The notes under the pieces: model-generated
Seen by the model: the letters and a program-made list of their open reading frames with translations, nothing else
The model's database searches: none
What the model was told of the DNA's origin: nothing
NCBI GenBank assembly: GCA_030627905.1
Contig: DAOVRZ010000054.1
Location: forward strand, 1 to 35,600
Source of the DNA: JAGMES01 sp023128035
GTDB taxonomy: Bacteria; Bacillota; Halanaerobiia; DY22613
DNA length: 35,600 nucleotides
Direction of reading: 5' to 3'
Shown here: positions 1 to 8,130 of the stretch, piece by piece
How the letters are laid out: each line of letters begins with the position of its first letter
How positions within the stretch are numbered: the first letter of the stretch is position 1
Program-made: the position numbers and the translations under genes

Positions 1-96
1 ACTGAAGTTACTTATATTATAGCACAAAACAGTAGCGAAAGACAGCATTTTCAACACTTCAAGCCAACTTGGAACAACTTTTATGTGTATTTATAA
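1..96 (+). CDS. 3' end of an unidentified gene, cut by the window edge
   Basis: Reading frame 1 is open from the first base to a TAA at 94-96 and gives 31 residues ending in PTWNNFYVYL. It may be the C-terminus of a gene that starts outside the window. I do not recognise the family. A 31-codon open frame can occur by chance, so the case rests mainly on its position at the edge and its protein-like composition. Confidence 0.3.
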   Translation, partial: TEVTYIIAQNSSERQHFQHFKPTWNNFYVYL

Positions 97-346
97 ATTA
101 AAAGAATAGATTAAAACAGTAAAAAACTTAATGGAATTTAGTACGAATTTGTTGATTCGACTGAATAGTTACAAAAATTCATTATAAAAGAAGGTATTTT
201 AAAAGCATTGAGAAAGAATATACTAATATTTTATAATTATGAGCAATTTATTATTAAATTATTGAAAGGAGGATAGTTAAGTATAATATTTGTTATAGTT
301 AATGAAAACTATTAAAGAACAAAATTAGCAGGGAGGATAAGAGAAG

Positions 347-565
347 ATGAAATTTAAAAAAGTACAGATAATATTAGTTAGTCTTGTTTTATTGGTAGGT
401 GTAGTTTCTACAGCAATGGCAGTAGAACCTCAATATGGTGGAACTTTACGGGTAGCAGACGATAAAATTCAACCCAGTTTAGGCCTTCAGCATAATATGG
501 GTTTTAGTGGTTTTGAATTGTATTTAGCCTATAATGCTTTGATTGATTATAATCAAGATTTTTAA
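347..565 (+). pseudogene. Truncated peptide ABC transporter solute-binding protein (N-terminus only)
   Basis: The 72 codons encode a signal peptide (basic start, hydrophobic stretch, cleavage near AMA-VEP) followed by EPQYGGTLRVADDKIQPSLG, the usual first strand of family 5 (SBP_5) binding proteins. The same EPQYGGTL mature start is present in the intact protein at 14608. Intact members are about 500-550 residues, so roughly 85 percent is missing; the frame ends at TAA 563-565. A good ribosome site (GGGAGG at 331-336) precedes the ATG. It is a decayed remnant, and no permease or ATPase gene follows it. Confidence 0.75.
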
Positions 566-581
566 AGTACCTTAGGCACCG

Positions 582-717
582 TTTTTAGATAGTTTAGCAT
601 CAAATGGTTATATGGTATCTTCAACAGTAATCAGGTTATCCCGATAAAAAATATAAAAAAGTCTTGACAGATATCAATGATGCAGATATAATAATTATTA
701 ATATAAAACAGTATTAA
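582..717 (+). pseudogene. Unidentified gene remnant with a frameshift
   Basis: Two frames abut here. One reads FLDSLASNGYMVSSTVI from 582 and the other reads GYPDKKYKKVLTDINDADII from 634 to a TAA at 715-717. Joined by one indel near 630 they resemble the C-terminal 45 residues of a real protein. I cannot name the family, and it has no start codon or ribosome site. It may be junk left by deletion of the binding-protein gene upstream. Confidence 0.25.
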
Positions 718-730
718 TAATTATAAAAAC

Positions 731-1030
731 AAAGACGGAGAGAAAAATACCACTACTCTTAACTACAGAGAGCTAACAATTGCTGAAAGTTAGCGTTAAG
801 ACGGTATATAATGCTCACTCCCGAGTTACCGATTTGAAAGAGATGATCTTTAGTAGATGAGGTCGGTTGCCACCGTTATATGGCTAGGGTTCAAGTAAGT
901 TTTTTCGACTTGAACAATGAGGCAATTTCTCATACATATAGATGAGAATTGTGAATTAGGGTGGTACCACGGAAGCAATCTTTCGTCCCTATGGTTATTT
1001 AGAATAGTCATAGAGATGAAAGATTTTTTT
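731..1030 (+). promoter_or_regulatory. T-box leader (tRNA-sensing riboswitch), possibly leucine-specific
   Basis: The T-box core AGGGTGGTACCACGG lies at 958-972, and an intrinsic terminator follows. Stem I is visible upstream: ATACC/GGTAT and CTCTTAAC/GTTAAGA arms around an ACAGAGAG...GCTGAAAG distal part. T-boxes bind a specific tRNA and let transcription continue when it is uncharged. On the 3' side of the specifier loop (about 808-817) the codon CTC followed by A is the best candidate, which would read leucine tRNA; ATG in the same loop is the alternative. The next gene is a LeuT-type amino acid symporter at 1282, so leucine sensing makes sense. An IS605-type end now lies between leader and gene. 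Confidence 0.9.
978..1030 (+). terminator. Terminator of the T-box leader
   Basis: The arms ATCTTTCGTCCCTATG (978-993) and CATAGAGATGAAAGAT (1009-1024) pair over 16 positions with one mismatch and one G-T pair, and a run of T follows. Part of the left arm would be taken up by the competing antiterminator formed with the T-box core. Confidence 0.85.
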
Positions 1031-1082
1031 ATTTTCAAAGTTTTATTTTGATGAAAGGAGGATTGAAGTAGGTTTTACTGAG

Positions 1083-1229
1083 AGATCCAAGGAATTCACG
1101 AGGATGTAGTAAATGGATGAGTGAACTCGTCCAGCTAAAGCTGAACATCGGGGCTTCAGTAGGGGATTCTACCCCCACTGAAGATTAAAAACAATTCCCA
1201 CCACTTATAGAAGTGGGGTCTTAACTCAA
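1083..1229 (+). mobile_element. IS200/IS605-type right end (omega RNA-like remnant)
   Basis: This non-coding stretch ends in two stable hairpins: CTTCAGT...ACTGAAG with an inner GGGG/CCCC (1154-1183), and CCACTT-ATAG-AAGTGG (1201-1216). They are followed by GTCTTAACTCAA. Strings of this kind form the right end of IS200/IS605 elements, where they double as the RNA scaffold for TnpB, and TCAA is a known right-end cleavage motif in IS608-like elements. No tnpA or tnpB is present. The final hairpin recurs inverted at 2925-2957. The family assignment comes from structure and is not proven. Confidence 0.5.
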
Positions 1230-1281
1230 AAGACCAATTTATGTAGTCTTATTAAAAAAAATTTGAAAAAGGGGTTTGAGT

Positions 1282-2631
1282 ATGAAGAAGAGAGAGAATT
1301 TTGGATCAAAGATGGGTGTTTTGGCAGCAGCAGCAGGTTCAGCAATTGGATTGGGTAACATCTGGAAGTTCCCATACATTGTTGGAGAGAATGGAGGAGC
1401 TGCATTTATTTTAGTTTACTTAGGTTGTATTTTATTGATTGGTCTTCCTGTAATGATAGCTGAGTTTGCATTAGGTAGAAAGACTCAGGCAAATGCAGTA
1501 GGAGCGTTTAAAAAATTAGAACCTAATAAACCATGGTACTTAGCGGGATTTTTAGCTGTTTCAACAGCATTTATTATATTATCTTTTTATTCTATGATAG
1601 CTGGATGGGTATTTTCTTATATAAGTAGGGCAGTGAGTGGTAAGTTAATCACAGTCGCTCCAGACCAATTAAAAACGTACTTTGGTACTATAATTCCAGG
1701 AACTACAGAACCTTTATTTTGGAACTTTGTTGTATTGGCAGTGACAGCTTTTGTTGTAATATCAGGAATTAAAAATGGTGTAGAAAAGTATAGTAAGGTA
1801 TTGATGCCTATTTTATTAGCAATTTTAGTTGCATTAATGTTTAGATCTTTAACTTTAGATGGTGCATATAAAGGATTAGAGTTCTTATTTAAACCAGATT
1901 TTTCTCAATTAACAACAAAAGGTGTTTTAGAAGCATTAGGACATGCATTTTATTCTCTTAGTTTGGGTATGGGTATTATTCTAACTTATGGAAGTTATAT
2001 AAATAAAAAAGAGAATCTCGTATCATTGGCGGTTCAGGTTACAATTGCAGATACAGTTATTGCATTAATGGCAGGGATGGTTATATTCCCAGCAGTATTT
2101 GCATATGGTTTTGAGCCAAATTCAGGAACTGATTTGATTTTTATTACTCTCCCAGCTGTTTTCCAAGCGATGCCTTTAGGTGGAATTTTTGAAGCATTGT
2201 TCTTTATTTTAATCGGAATTGCTGCAATCACTTCTACTATTTCACTGTTAGAGGTTATAGTATCTTTCTTTTCAGAACAATTTAAATTAGATAGAAAGAA
2301 AGCGACAATTTTAATAGCGGTTGCACTTTTTCTTGTATCTATCCCAAATACCTTATCGTTTGGAGCATGGAGTGAGGTTAAAATATTTGGAAAGACATTC
2401 TTTGGTGCTTTTGACTTTTTAGCATCTAACGTATTCTTGCCTTTAGGAGGAGTATTTGTCTGTCTCTTTGTAGGTTGGGTTTGGGGTACAAAGAATGTTG
2501 TTAAAGAAGTTACAAGTGATGGTTTGTATGCTTTTAATAAAGAGAGAGTATATGAGTTTGTTATTAAATACCTTGCACCAGTTGCAATTGCTGTTATTTT
2601 ATTATACTCTACTGGTGTGATAAAGTTTTAA
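1282..2631 (+). CDS. Neurotransmitter:sodium symporter family amino acid transporter (LeuT/MhsT-like)
   Basis: This inner-membrane protein of about 449 residues imports amino acids with sodium. The first helix carries the hallmark GSAIGLGNIWKFPY, which forms the unwound substrate and Na+ site of LeuT-fold transporters. About eleven hydrophobic segments follow, as is common for bacterial members. I take ATG 1282 as the start because AAAAAGGGG at 1266-1274 is correctly spaced; an in-frame TTG at 1276 is less likely. The T-box at 731-1030 is the presumed control element, which suggests uptake of the amino acid it senses, perhaps leucine. IS605-type ends flank the gene in inverted orientation. 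The exact substrate cannot be read from sequence. Confidence 0.93.
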   Translation: MKKRENFGSKMGVLAAAAGSAIGLGNIWKFPYIVGENGGAAFILVYLGCILLIGLPVMIAEFALGRKTQANAVGAFKKLEPNKPWYLAGFLAVSTAFIILSFYSMIAGWVFSYISRAVSGKLITVAPDQLKTYFGTIIPGTTEPLFWNFVVLAVTAFVVISGIKNGVEKYSKVLMPILLAILVALMFRSLTLDGAYKGLEFLFKPDFSQLTTKGVLEALGHAFYSLSLGMGIILTYGSYINKKENLVSLAVQVTIADTVIALMAGMVIFPAVFAYGFEPNSGTDLIFITLPAVFQAMPLGGIFEALFFILIGIAAITSTISLLEVIVSFFSEQFKLDRKKATILIAVALFLVSIPNTLSFGAWSEVKIFGKTFFGAFDFLASNVFLPLGGVFVCLFVGWVWGTKNVVKEVTSDGLYAFNKERVYEFVIKYLAPVAIAVILLYSTGVIKF

Positions 2632-2709
2632 ATAAAAAAATATTATAATTGACATTTTAAAAAAAAATAAATTATGATGAATATCAAAGATAATAAATAA
2701 CTTTAAATT

Positions 2710-2786
2710 AGTCCTGAGAGACTAGCAAGGTTTTATAGAGGATGAGTTTAGCCACTTATTGTAATCTTGCAATAAGTGGCTTTTTT
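2710..2786 (+). promoter_or_regulatory. pyrR-binding leader: PyrR-type attenuator with terminator
   Basis: AGTCCTGAGAGACTAGCAAGG (2710-2730) matches the PyrR-binding anti-antiterminator loop of pyr operon leaders (consensus near AGTCCAGAGAGGCT..AAGG), with AGTC/GACT as the closing stem. A strong terminator follows at 2751-2780 (GCCACTTATTG / CAATAAGTGGC) with six T. PyrR bound to UMP normally promotes termination here. No pyrimidine gene follows, and the element lies 78 nt after the symporter stop codon. The motif match is seen directly; its present function is unknown. Confidence 0.6.
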
Positions 2787-2817
2787 AAAAAATAAATATG
2801 AAGTTTCCTTTTAATTT

Positions 2818-2919
2818 GGTCCGGCGAGGCCAGAAAAGATCGTAGTGTATATCTTTGGGATAGTTATGCATACATGACGATTTTGACTCCTTTGCCGACT
2901 CAAGGTGAAGGGGTTTTTT
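2818..2919 (+). promoter_or_regulatory. Second PyrR-like attenuator with terminator
   Basis: GGTCCGGCGAGGCCAGAAAAG (2818-2838) has the same layout as the motif 108 nt upstream, with compensating stem changes (GGTC/GGCC in place of AGTC/GACT), as expected for a conserved RNA. A terminator follows: 2886-2896 pairs with 2904-2914 over eleven positions including G-T pairs, then six T. In bacilli such leaders occur in series ahead of successive pyr genes; here no pyr gene follows either copy. Confidence 0.45.
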
Positions 2920-2924
2920 ATCTT

Positions 2925-2957
2925 TTGAGTTAAGACCCCCACTTCTATAAGTGGAGG
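2925..2957 (-). mobile_element. Inverted copy of the IS605-type end hairpin
   Basis: Read on the minus strand, this piece repeats the last hairpin and GTCTTAACTCAA tail found at 1198-1229. The two copies face each other across the T-box-controlled symporter gene. Only the terminal hairpin is kept here, and no transposase is nearby. Confidence 0.55.
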
Positions 2958-3017
2958 TAAACTATCTTTTTAGAATTACCTTTCGGTGGGAGTTCCCCTT
3001 TTGTGATGGTGCAATCT

Positions 3018-3072
3018 CCTTCTGAAGTCGTTAAACTTAAGAAATAATAACATAGTTATTATTTTAACTTTA
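3018..3072 (+). repeat. MITE family 2, partial copy A
   Basis: The end motif CCTTCTGAAGTCGTTAAA (3018-3035) is followed by a hairpin AAATAATAAC/GTTATTATTT. The same block occurs at 6145-6191 and, inverted, at 24914-24970. The left part of this copy (2970-3017) has diverged too far for me to bound it. Confidence 0.7.
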
Positions 3073-3301
3073 ATTGATAATCTTAAGTGAAAGCAAAGTC
3101 GCCATAAGGCGATTTTATTTTCTAAAATAAGGATTAGTATGAAATAGTAAGGTATATTGAGCTTATTCACCTTAGAAATAAAAAATAGCTAGTTCAATGA
3201 TTTGACATTTAAGATACAATAATTTATCATTAATATTAAAGACTAGAAAAAATTAGAAAAGAGAGTTTAAAATAATATGTATCTATCATGGGAGAAAGGG
3301 A

Positions 3302-4227
3302 GTGATGTTTATTAAAGCAAAAAGCTATATTATTATACTGGTTATTGTATTAGGGTGTATATTGTTAGTTAGAGAACCTAAGTTAGCTGAACAGCATGAA
3401 TCTAATAGCGATGGTGATAAAGAAAGGATATATTATAAGGTTAATAAGTATAAAATATTCGACTTTATTGAACCAGAGATTCATCCATTGTATGTGCTTT
3501 CAGCTGAACCTGAAGTAGAAATTTTTCAAAGTATAGTGAATGATTTTCTTGAGGACTACTGTAATTCAAATCCTGATCTAAGATCTTTAAAGGATAATCG
3601 TTGTGATAAAGAGGGGGAAATTATATATTCTAATGATTATGCATTTATGTATTTTAAAAAATATGGAAGGGTAAGTTTCCAGACAAATAAATATTTACAA
3701 TACTTTAAAAAAATAATTTTAATGTAATTAATAATGAGGAATTATTAATGCAGAAGGCCGAGAAATTTATAGAAAACTATCTTGGGGGATTTCGAGTAGA
3801 TTTAAAGCCTGAAATAAGAACAGATAATAAAATTGTGTTTCATCAATATATTGATGGAGTGAAAATATCTAGTAGAATATGGCGACCAGGGATAAATATT
3901 GTTTTTTATGAAAATGATATCATACACTTTGACAGATTGACTTTTGATATTAAAAAACACGAGAAAATTTCAAAAAATATATTATCACCTATAGAATGTA
4001 TAGAAAAATCACTAAATTTTATAAAAAAATATAGAGGTGATAGTTTTATAAAATTTACTGAAGTTAATTTGGCTTATTTCCCCAGGCTTCATGATGTAAA
4101 TAAATATACTATGATACCCGCCTGGGAGTTTACAATTCAAGATCATACTGAGTATCTATATTTGGAAGCTTTTACTGGTGAGGCGTTAAGCTTTTTGTGG
4201 GGTATGTATCCAATTGAGGAGGAATAG
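3302..4227 (+). pseudogene. Membrane-anchored PepSY/YycI-like protein, frameshifted
   Basis: Two frames, 3302-3727 and 3748-4227, are parts of one gene. The first breaks off at a run of seven A (3707-3713). Slipping one base there joins YLQYFK to NNFNVINNEELLMQKAEKFI and gives about 308 residues. The N-terminus is one hydrophobic helix (residues 8-24), so the rest would lie outside the membrane. The C-terminal part has the layout AEKFI..GG..., a WRPG strand and PAWEF...YLYLEAFTGEAL, which resembles the PepSY/YycI fold. The same domain ends the next gene, three bases downstream. Function is not known. The lesion could also be a sequencing error or be bridged by transcript slippage in the A-run. 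Confidence 0.7.
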
Positions 4228-4229
4228 AA

Positions 4230-6056
4230 ATGACAAACTCAAAAATATTAGTAATATTATTATCCATGCTGTTTTTATTTAGTACATTATCATTAGCTTC
4301 ATCTATTGAAATTGGGTCATCTGATTTACCAACATCAGATGGAAGTTTTACTGTATTGGCTGTTCATGAATATAATGATCTTTCAAAAAGATTGGATCTT
4401 GATAATATAGAGACTTTTGAAGACCTAATGGTTATAAATAATTGGGAACTTGCTATTAAATATAAAGACACAGAAATAAATGAATGGTGCTTTTTAAATA
4501 ATGAAGGATGGAGTGATATACTTTATTATTCTGGTCATGGTGTAAATACTGCAGAAAATCCCAAATATGTTGAACGGTTTGGATTTCCAGAGAATTCTTC
4601 GGGAGTTGTAGTACCTGATCCAGTAGAACCATCGAATTTAATTTTTCTAGATCATAATGATTTTGGAACAATGGATGATTATAGATGGATAATATTGAAT
4701 TCTTGTTACGTGGTGAATAATGAAAATTCATATTTACATAGAGTTTTTACTGATAATTCATCATCAGCACATGCAATTTTAGGTTTTAATACTATAACTT
4801 ATGATAGCGAAAGAAATATAAAAAGATTTATAAATTACTTATTTGGGACAGATGGATATTCTCAAAAAAGTGTTTTGAGTGCCTGGAAGTATGCTAATTT
4901 AGAAATTTTTCCTGAGATCTGGAGTGCGTTTTATTTGGAAGGAGCTAAGGACGAACTAATTACTAATCCTCTAGATTATGTAACAAATTATGATATTTGG
5001 TACACGGATTTTATTGAATTTTCTGTTCCTGTAATTTCAGATCCTTTTGAGCCACCATTTCCTACTCCAAATCCAAATCCACTACCAATAACGGCATCCA
5101 CAAACTTATATGATTCATATACTATCAACAAAGTTAATGAAACTTTATATGATGGTAAAATAGAGCTAAATTATGAAAAACCTAGTAAAGAACAGGTTTA
5201 TAGTTTAGGAACAGTGTCAGAGATTTCAAATAGTCAATCAGTAGAAAGTGAGTTTTATTCTACAAATCAATACCTACTTCCAGGTCTATTTCATGTGAAT
5301 AAAATTGAATATTTAGACAAAACTCAATACAAAATAGGGTCTGAGAATGTTCTTTATTTTAAATCTACTGGAGCGGTGATATATCAAAAAGAAGTATCTC
5401 CAAATCCAATAAATAATGACCTAGAAGAAACAATTACCTGTGCTGAAGATTTTATAAATGACTTCGGAGGTGGTTTACCATATAGTGCAAAATTAGATAA
5501 AGTTTATGGCACTAGACATAAAAATCTTCGAACAGGAGAAACTGAAATTCAAAGTTATATATTATGATTAGCCCACAAAAAGTAGTCGCACAAGAGCTTG
5601 CATACCATATAAAGTACTGAAATGGCGAGGTCAGTACTTTATATGGTATGCAAGTGCGACTAAAATACTTTTTGTGGGCTAATCATATTATACTATGCGA
5701 AATATTTTAAAGACATAAAATTTAGTGGTCCAGGATCTGATGGAATTATAATTGAAGTAACTGATAATGGTATCTCATACTATCGTCGACTTTGGAGAAA
5801 TTATCAAACTAATTCTTCACAAACGTATTCTTTGACTGATATAATTGATGAAAAAACTGCATTAAGTATGAATGCGGAGAATATTTTAAAGCGAGTTCTA
5901 TCATTACAACCTATTGAAATAATTGAAGTTAATTTAGTATATAAGAGTTCGGCATTTGATGCTTCAAAAAATTATGTAGATCCCGCATGGGAATATAAGG
6001 AAAAAGGTGGTCTAACCTTTTATATAAACGCAATTAGTGGTAGTATTATATATTAA
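4230..6056 (+). pseudogene. Secreted caspase-like (clan CD) protein with YycI-like C-terminus, split by a MITE
   Basis: A signal peptide (residues 1-24) is followed by a domain holding DILYYSGHG (His103) and YRWIILNSC (Cys159). These are the spacing and context of the His-Cys dyad in caspase-fold clan CD peptidases and DUF6345-like proteins. A proline-rich linker (about 270-290) leads to a C-terminal domain like that of the gene upstream (CAEDFINDFGGG..., NYVDPAWEY...INAISGSII). A MITE at 5566-5684 introduces a stop at 5567. Removing it together with one copy of the 7-bp target repeat restores the frame exactly (QSYIL-YYAKYF), giving about 568 residues. A shortened 445-residue product with the whole caspase-like part may still be made. 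The peptidase assignment is by motif only. Confidence 0.7.
5566..5684. mobile_element. MITE family 1, copy 1 (119 bp palindrome)
   Basis: The element runs from GATTAGCCCACAAAAAGTA to its inverted complement and is almost a perfect palindrome around ACTGAAATGGCGAGGTCAGT. It is flanked by a 7-bp direct repeat, ATATTAT (5559-5565 and 5685-5691). Related copies are at 16238 and 24757. There is no coding capacity, so it must be moved by a transposase encoded elsewhere. Confidence 0.92.
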
Positions 6057-6069
6057 AAATATAGATGAT

Positions 6070-6191
6070 TTAATGACATTTCAGAAGGCAAATTTCCTTT
6101 GCTCTACAGGTGAGGGAAGAAGATTTACAATAATTTCAAATCTTCTTCTGAAGTCGTTGAACTTAAGAAATAATAACGTAGTTATTATTTC
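6070..6191 (+). repeat. MITE family 2, copy B
   Basis: The ends are inverted: TTAATGACATTTCAGAAGG (6070-6088) and CTTCTGAAGTCGTTGAA (6145-6161). The distal hairpin AAATAATAAC-GTA-GTTATTATTT (6168-6190) follows, as in copies A and C. It starts 14 bases after the split caspase-like gene. Confidence 0.8.
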
Positions 6192-6197
6192 GACTTT

Positions 6198-6226
6198 AAG
6201 GGCTTGTAGATGTACAAGCCCTTTTT
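6198..6226 (+). terminator. Intrinsic terminator before the Lnt-like gene
   Basis: AAGGGCTTGTA (6198-6208) pairs with TACAAGCCCTT (6213-6223), and the T-run ends at 6226. It would end transcripts of the caspase-like gene and separate it from the gene that starts 15 bases later. Confidence 0.8.
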
Positions 6227-6240
6227 AGAGGTGATCTTTA

Positions 6241-8130
6241 ATGAAAACTAAATTTTTATTTATTTTAAGTGCTATATTATTTACATTATCTTATGCTCCT
6301 TTTGATTTGAATTTTTTGATATTTATCGCCTTTGTCCCTTTTTTTTACGCAGTTTATTGTTCAGAAAGTTTAAATGATATCTTGATATTTGTTATAATAA
6401 TTGTATCTTCTTTATTATTTTTCGTTTTGATTTTAGATGGTATAGATATATGGTTAAGAATAACTTTGTATGGAATTCTATTGATTTGGGCTCTAAGCTA
6501 CTGGTTCATAATATACTATATATGTAAAAACATTCCGTTAAAGTATCGATTTTCGGGTATAATAATAGCTGGCTCATGGGTAGCAATATCAATTTTAAGT
6601 CAAAAAATTCTTAACTTTGATTGGTTTTTATATCTTACTCAGTTTAATCAAAATTTGATTTTGATTATTGGTAAAGTTTTTGGGGTTCATTTTATCTCAT
6701 TTGGAATCATTTTAATTAATTTTACATTATTCAAATTACTTTATTTTAAAAAATGGAGATCGTTGGTGCTGTTTTTACTATTAATAAGTATAATAGTTAC
6801 AGGTTTTAGTCACATTTCTCTAAATAATATGAGTAGTGGAGAGAAGGTAACAGTCTGGATTGTACAGCCTAATAAGCAGATAAACGAGATCAAAGAGATT
6901 TTGCACAGTCAATATAAACAGGATTTATTTTTTTATTCATTATTTGACCCTAAATTATTTTTGAATCAGCAAATAGATTTTATTGTTTGGCCTGAAGCAG
7001 TAATAAATCGCGTAATTTTTCGAATTCCAGAATATCGAGACCATTTAGTAGATTTAGCTAAAAAGACTAAGGCTTATTTGGTAATAGGTGCTTTAGATTT
7101 AGATAATGATTTAAAAAAATATAATTCTGCCTTTTTAATTTCTCCTGAAGGGAAAGTTTGTCAATATCGTAAAAACACTCCGGTTCCATTTACAGAGGAT
7201 CATATAAACCCTGGAACAGAGACTCTTCAAATTACAACAAAATATGGTATTCTAGAATTTTTAATTTGTTGGGAAGCCCTTTCTATGCAGAAAAAATCCT
7301 CCTCTCAGATTACTTTTTTATTAACCAATGATAGAATGATGGGAAAAACATATGCAGCCTTAGCACATTCAAGGTTTGGAATATTTAATGCTATTGAAAA
7401 AGATTCAGCGGTTGTTGTTGCCAGTAATACTGGTCCTTCACTATTAATAAATCGAGATGGCCATATTGAAGCTGAATCTCCCATCTTTAGACCATATATT
7501 TTAAAAAGTAATCTTACTGTTAATTTTGAACCATCTTTTAGAGTACCTTATTTCAATTATCTATATTTTATACTTTTTAGTATTGGACTAATATTTATAG
7601 TTACAAAGAGAAAAAAGCTTCAGTTTACTTCAATAAATATTTCTGCTTTGATATTTGCAATAATTATTATTTTACTTCTTATGAAATATAGTTTATATAA
7701 AATAGAACTGTTAAATATGCAGTGCTTACCTCAATCAGAGATTATTAACACAACTTTTAATGAGAGAATTATTAGATACAAAATCTCAGATCAAAAGAAA
7801 TATTGTCTAAATAAGATTATGCAGTGGTATGGGATATATTTGGAAAAGTATTTTACCCAGAAAGAGGTTGAAAATTACGAAATTGCTGAAATACTTGAGC
7901 AGATAGGATTTGAAATGGATATTGTTACAGGAGATAATGTTGATCAACTCATCATTCCTGTAATAACAAATATAAATGGAGATTGGGTTGTTCTTACTAA
8001 ATTAAACAATAACGAAATAAAAATCGATATTATTAATAAAGAAAAAAAGATAGTAAATATTAAGAATATAAAAAATGATTTAAAAGAATTATATGTAATT
8101 AAACCTCTTCCATTTGACTATCATAGATAA
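6241..8130 (+). CDS. Apolipoprotein N-acyltransferase-like protein with C-terminal C39-like domain
   Basis: The first 190 residues hold about six membrane helices. A nitrilase-fold domain follows with the Glu-Lys-Cys triad: E252 in VWPEA, K311 in YRKNTPVPF and C343 in LICWEA. This is the Lnt layout; Lnt adds the third acyl chain to lipoproteins in diderm bacteria. A further helix lies at about 440-455, another at 468-485. Residues 515-615 then look like a C39-peptidase fold (KYCLNKIMQWYG, EIAEILEQIGF, LIIPVITNINGDWVVL). The Cys is C522, but the usual His before the hydrophobic strand is replaced by Asp-Trp, so this part is probably inactive. Usual Lnt is about 510 residues, so the tail is an addition. 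AGAGGTGA at 6227-6234 sets the start. The role of the fusion is unknown. Confidence 0.8.
   Translation: MKTKFLFILSAILFTLSYAPFDLNFLIFIAFVPFFYAVYCSESLNDILIFVIIIVSSLLFFVLILDGIDIWLRITLYGILLIWALSYWFIIYYICKNIPLKYRFSGIIIAGSWVAISILSQKILNFDWFLYLTQFNQNLILIIGKVFGVHFISFGIILINFTLFKLLYFKKWRSLVLFLLLISIIVTGFSHISLNNMSSGEKVTVWIVQPNKQINEIKEILHSQYKQDLFFYSLFDPKLFLNQQIDFIVWPEAVINRVIFRIPEYRDHLVDLAKKTKAYLVIGALDLDNDLKKYNSAFLISPEGKVCQYRKNTPVPFTEDHINPGTETLQITTKYGILEFLICWEALSMQKKSSSQITFLLTNDRMMGKTYAALAHSRFGIFNAIEKDSAVVVASNTGPSLLINRDGHIEAESPIFRPYILKSNLTVNFEPSFRVPYFNYLYFILFSIGLIFIVTKRKKLQFTSINISALIFAIIIILLLMKYSLYKIELLNMQCLPQSEIINTTFNERIIRYKISDQKKYCLNKIMQWYGIYLEKYFTQKEVENYEIAEILEQIGFEMDIVTGDNVDQLIIPVITNINGDWVVLTKLNNNEIKIDIINKEKKIVNIKNIKNDLKELYVIKPLPFDYHR

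Noticed and set aside
282..287. TATAAT as promoter of the truncated binding-protein gene
   Set aside because: No -35 box lies at a usable distance, and such strings are common in DNA this AT-rich.
850..1038. 62-codon frame on the minus strand
   Set aside because: It lies wholly inside the T-box leader; its length is explained by the RNA structure and it has no ribosome site.
6037..6228. 63-codon frame between the split gene and the Lnt-like gene
   Set aside because: It is composed of MITE family 2 copy B and the terminator, and it overlaps the true gene end.
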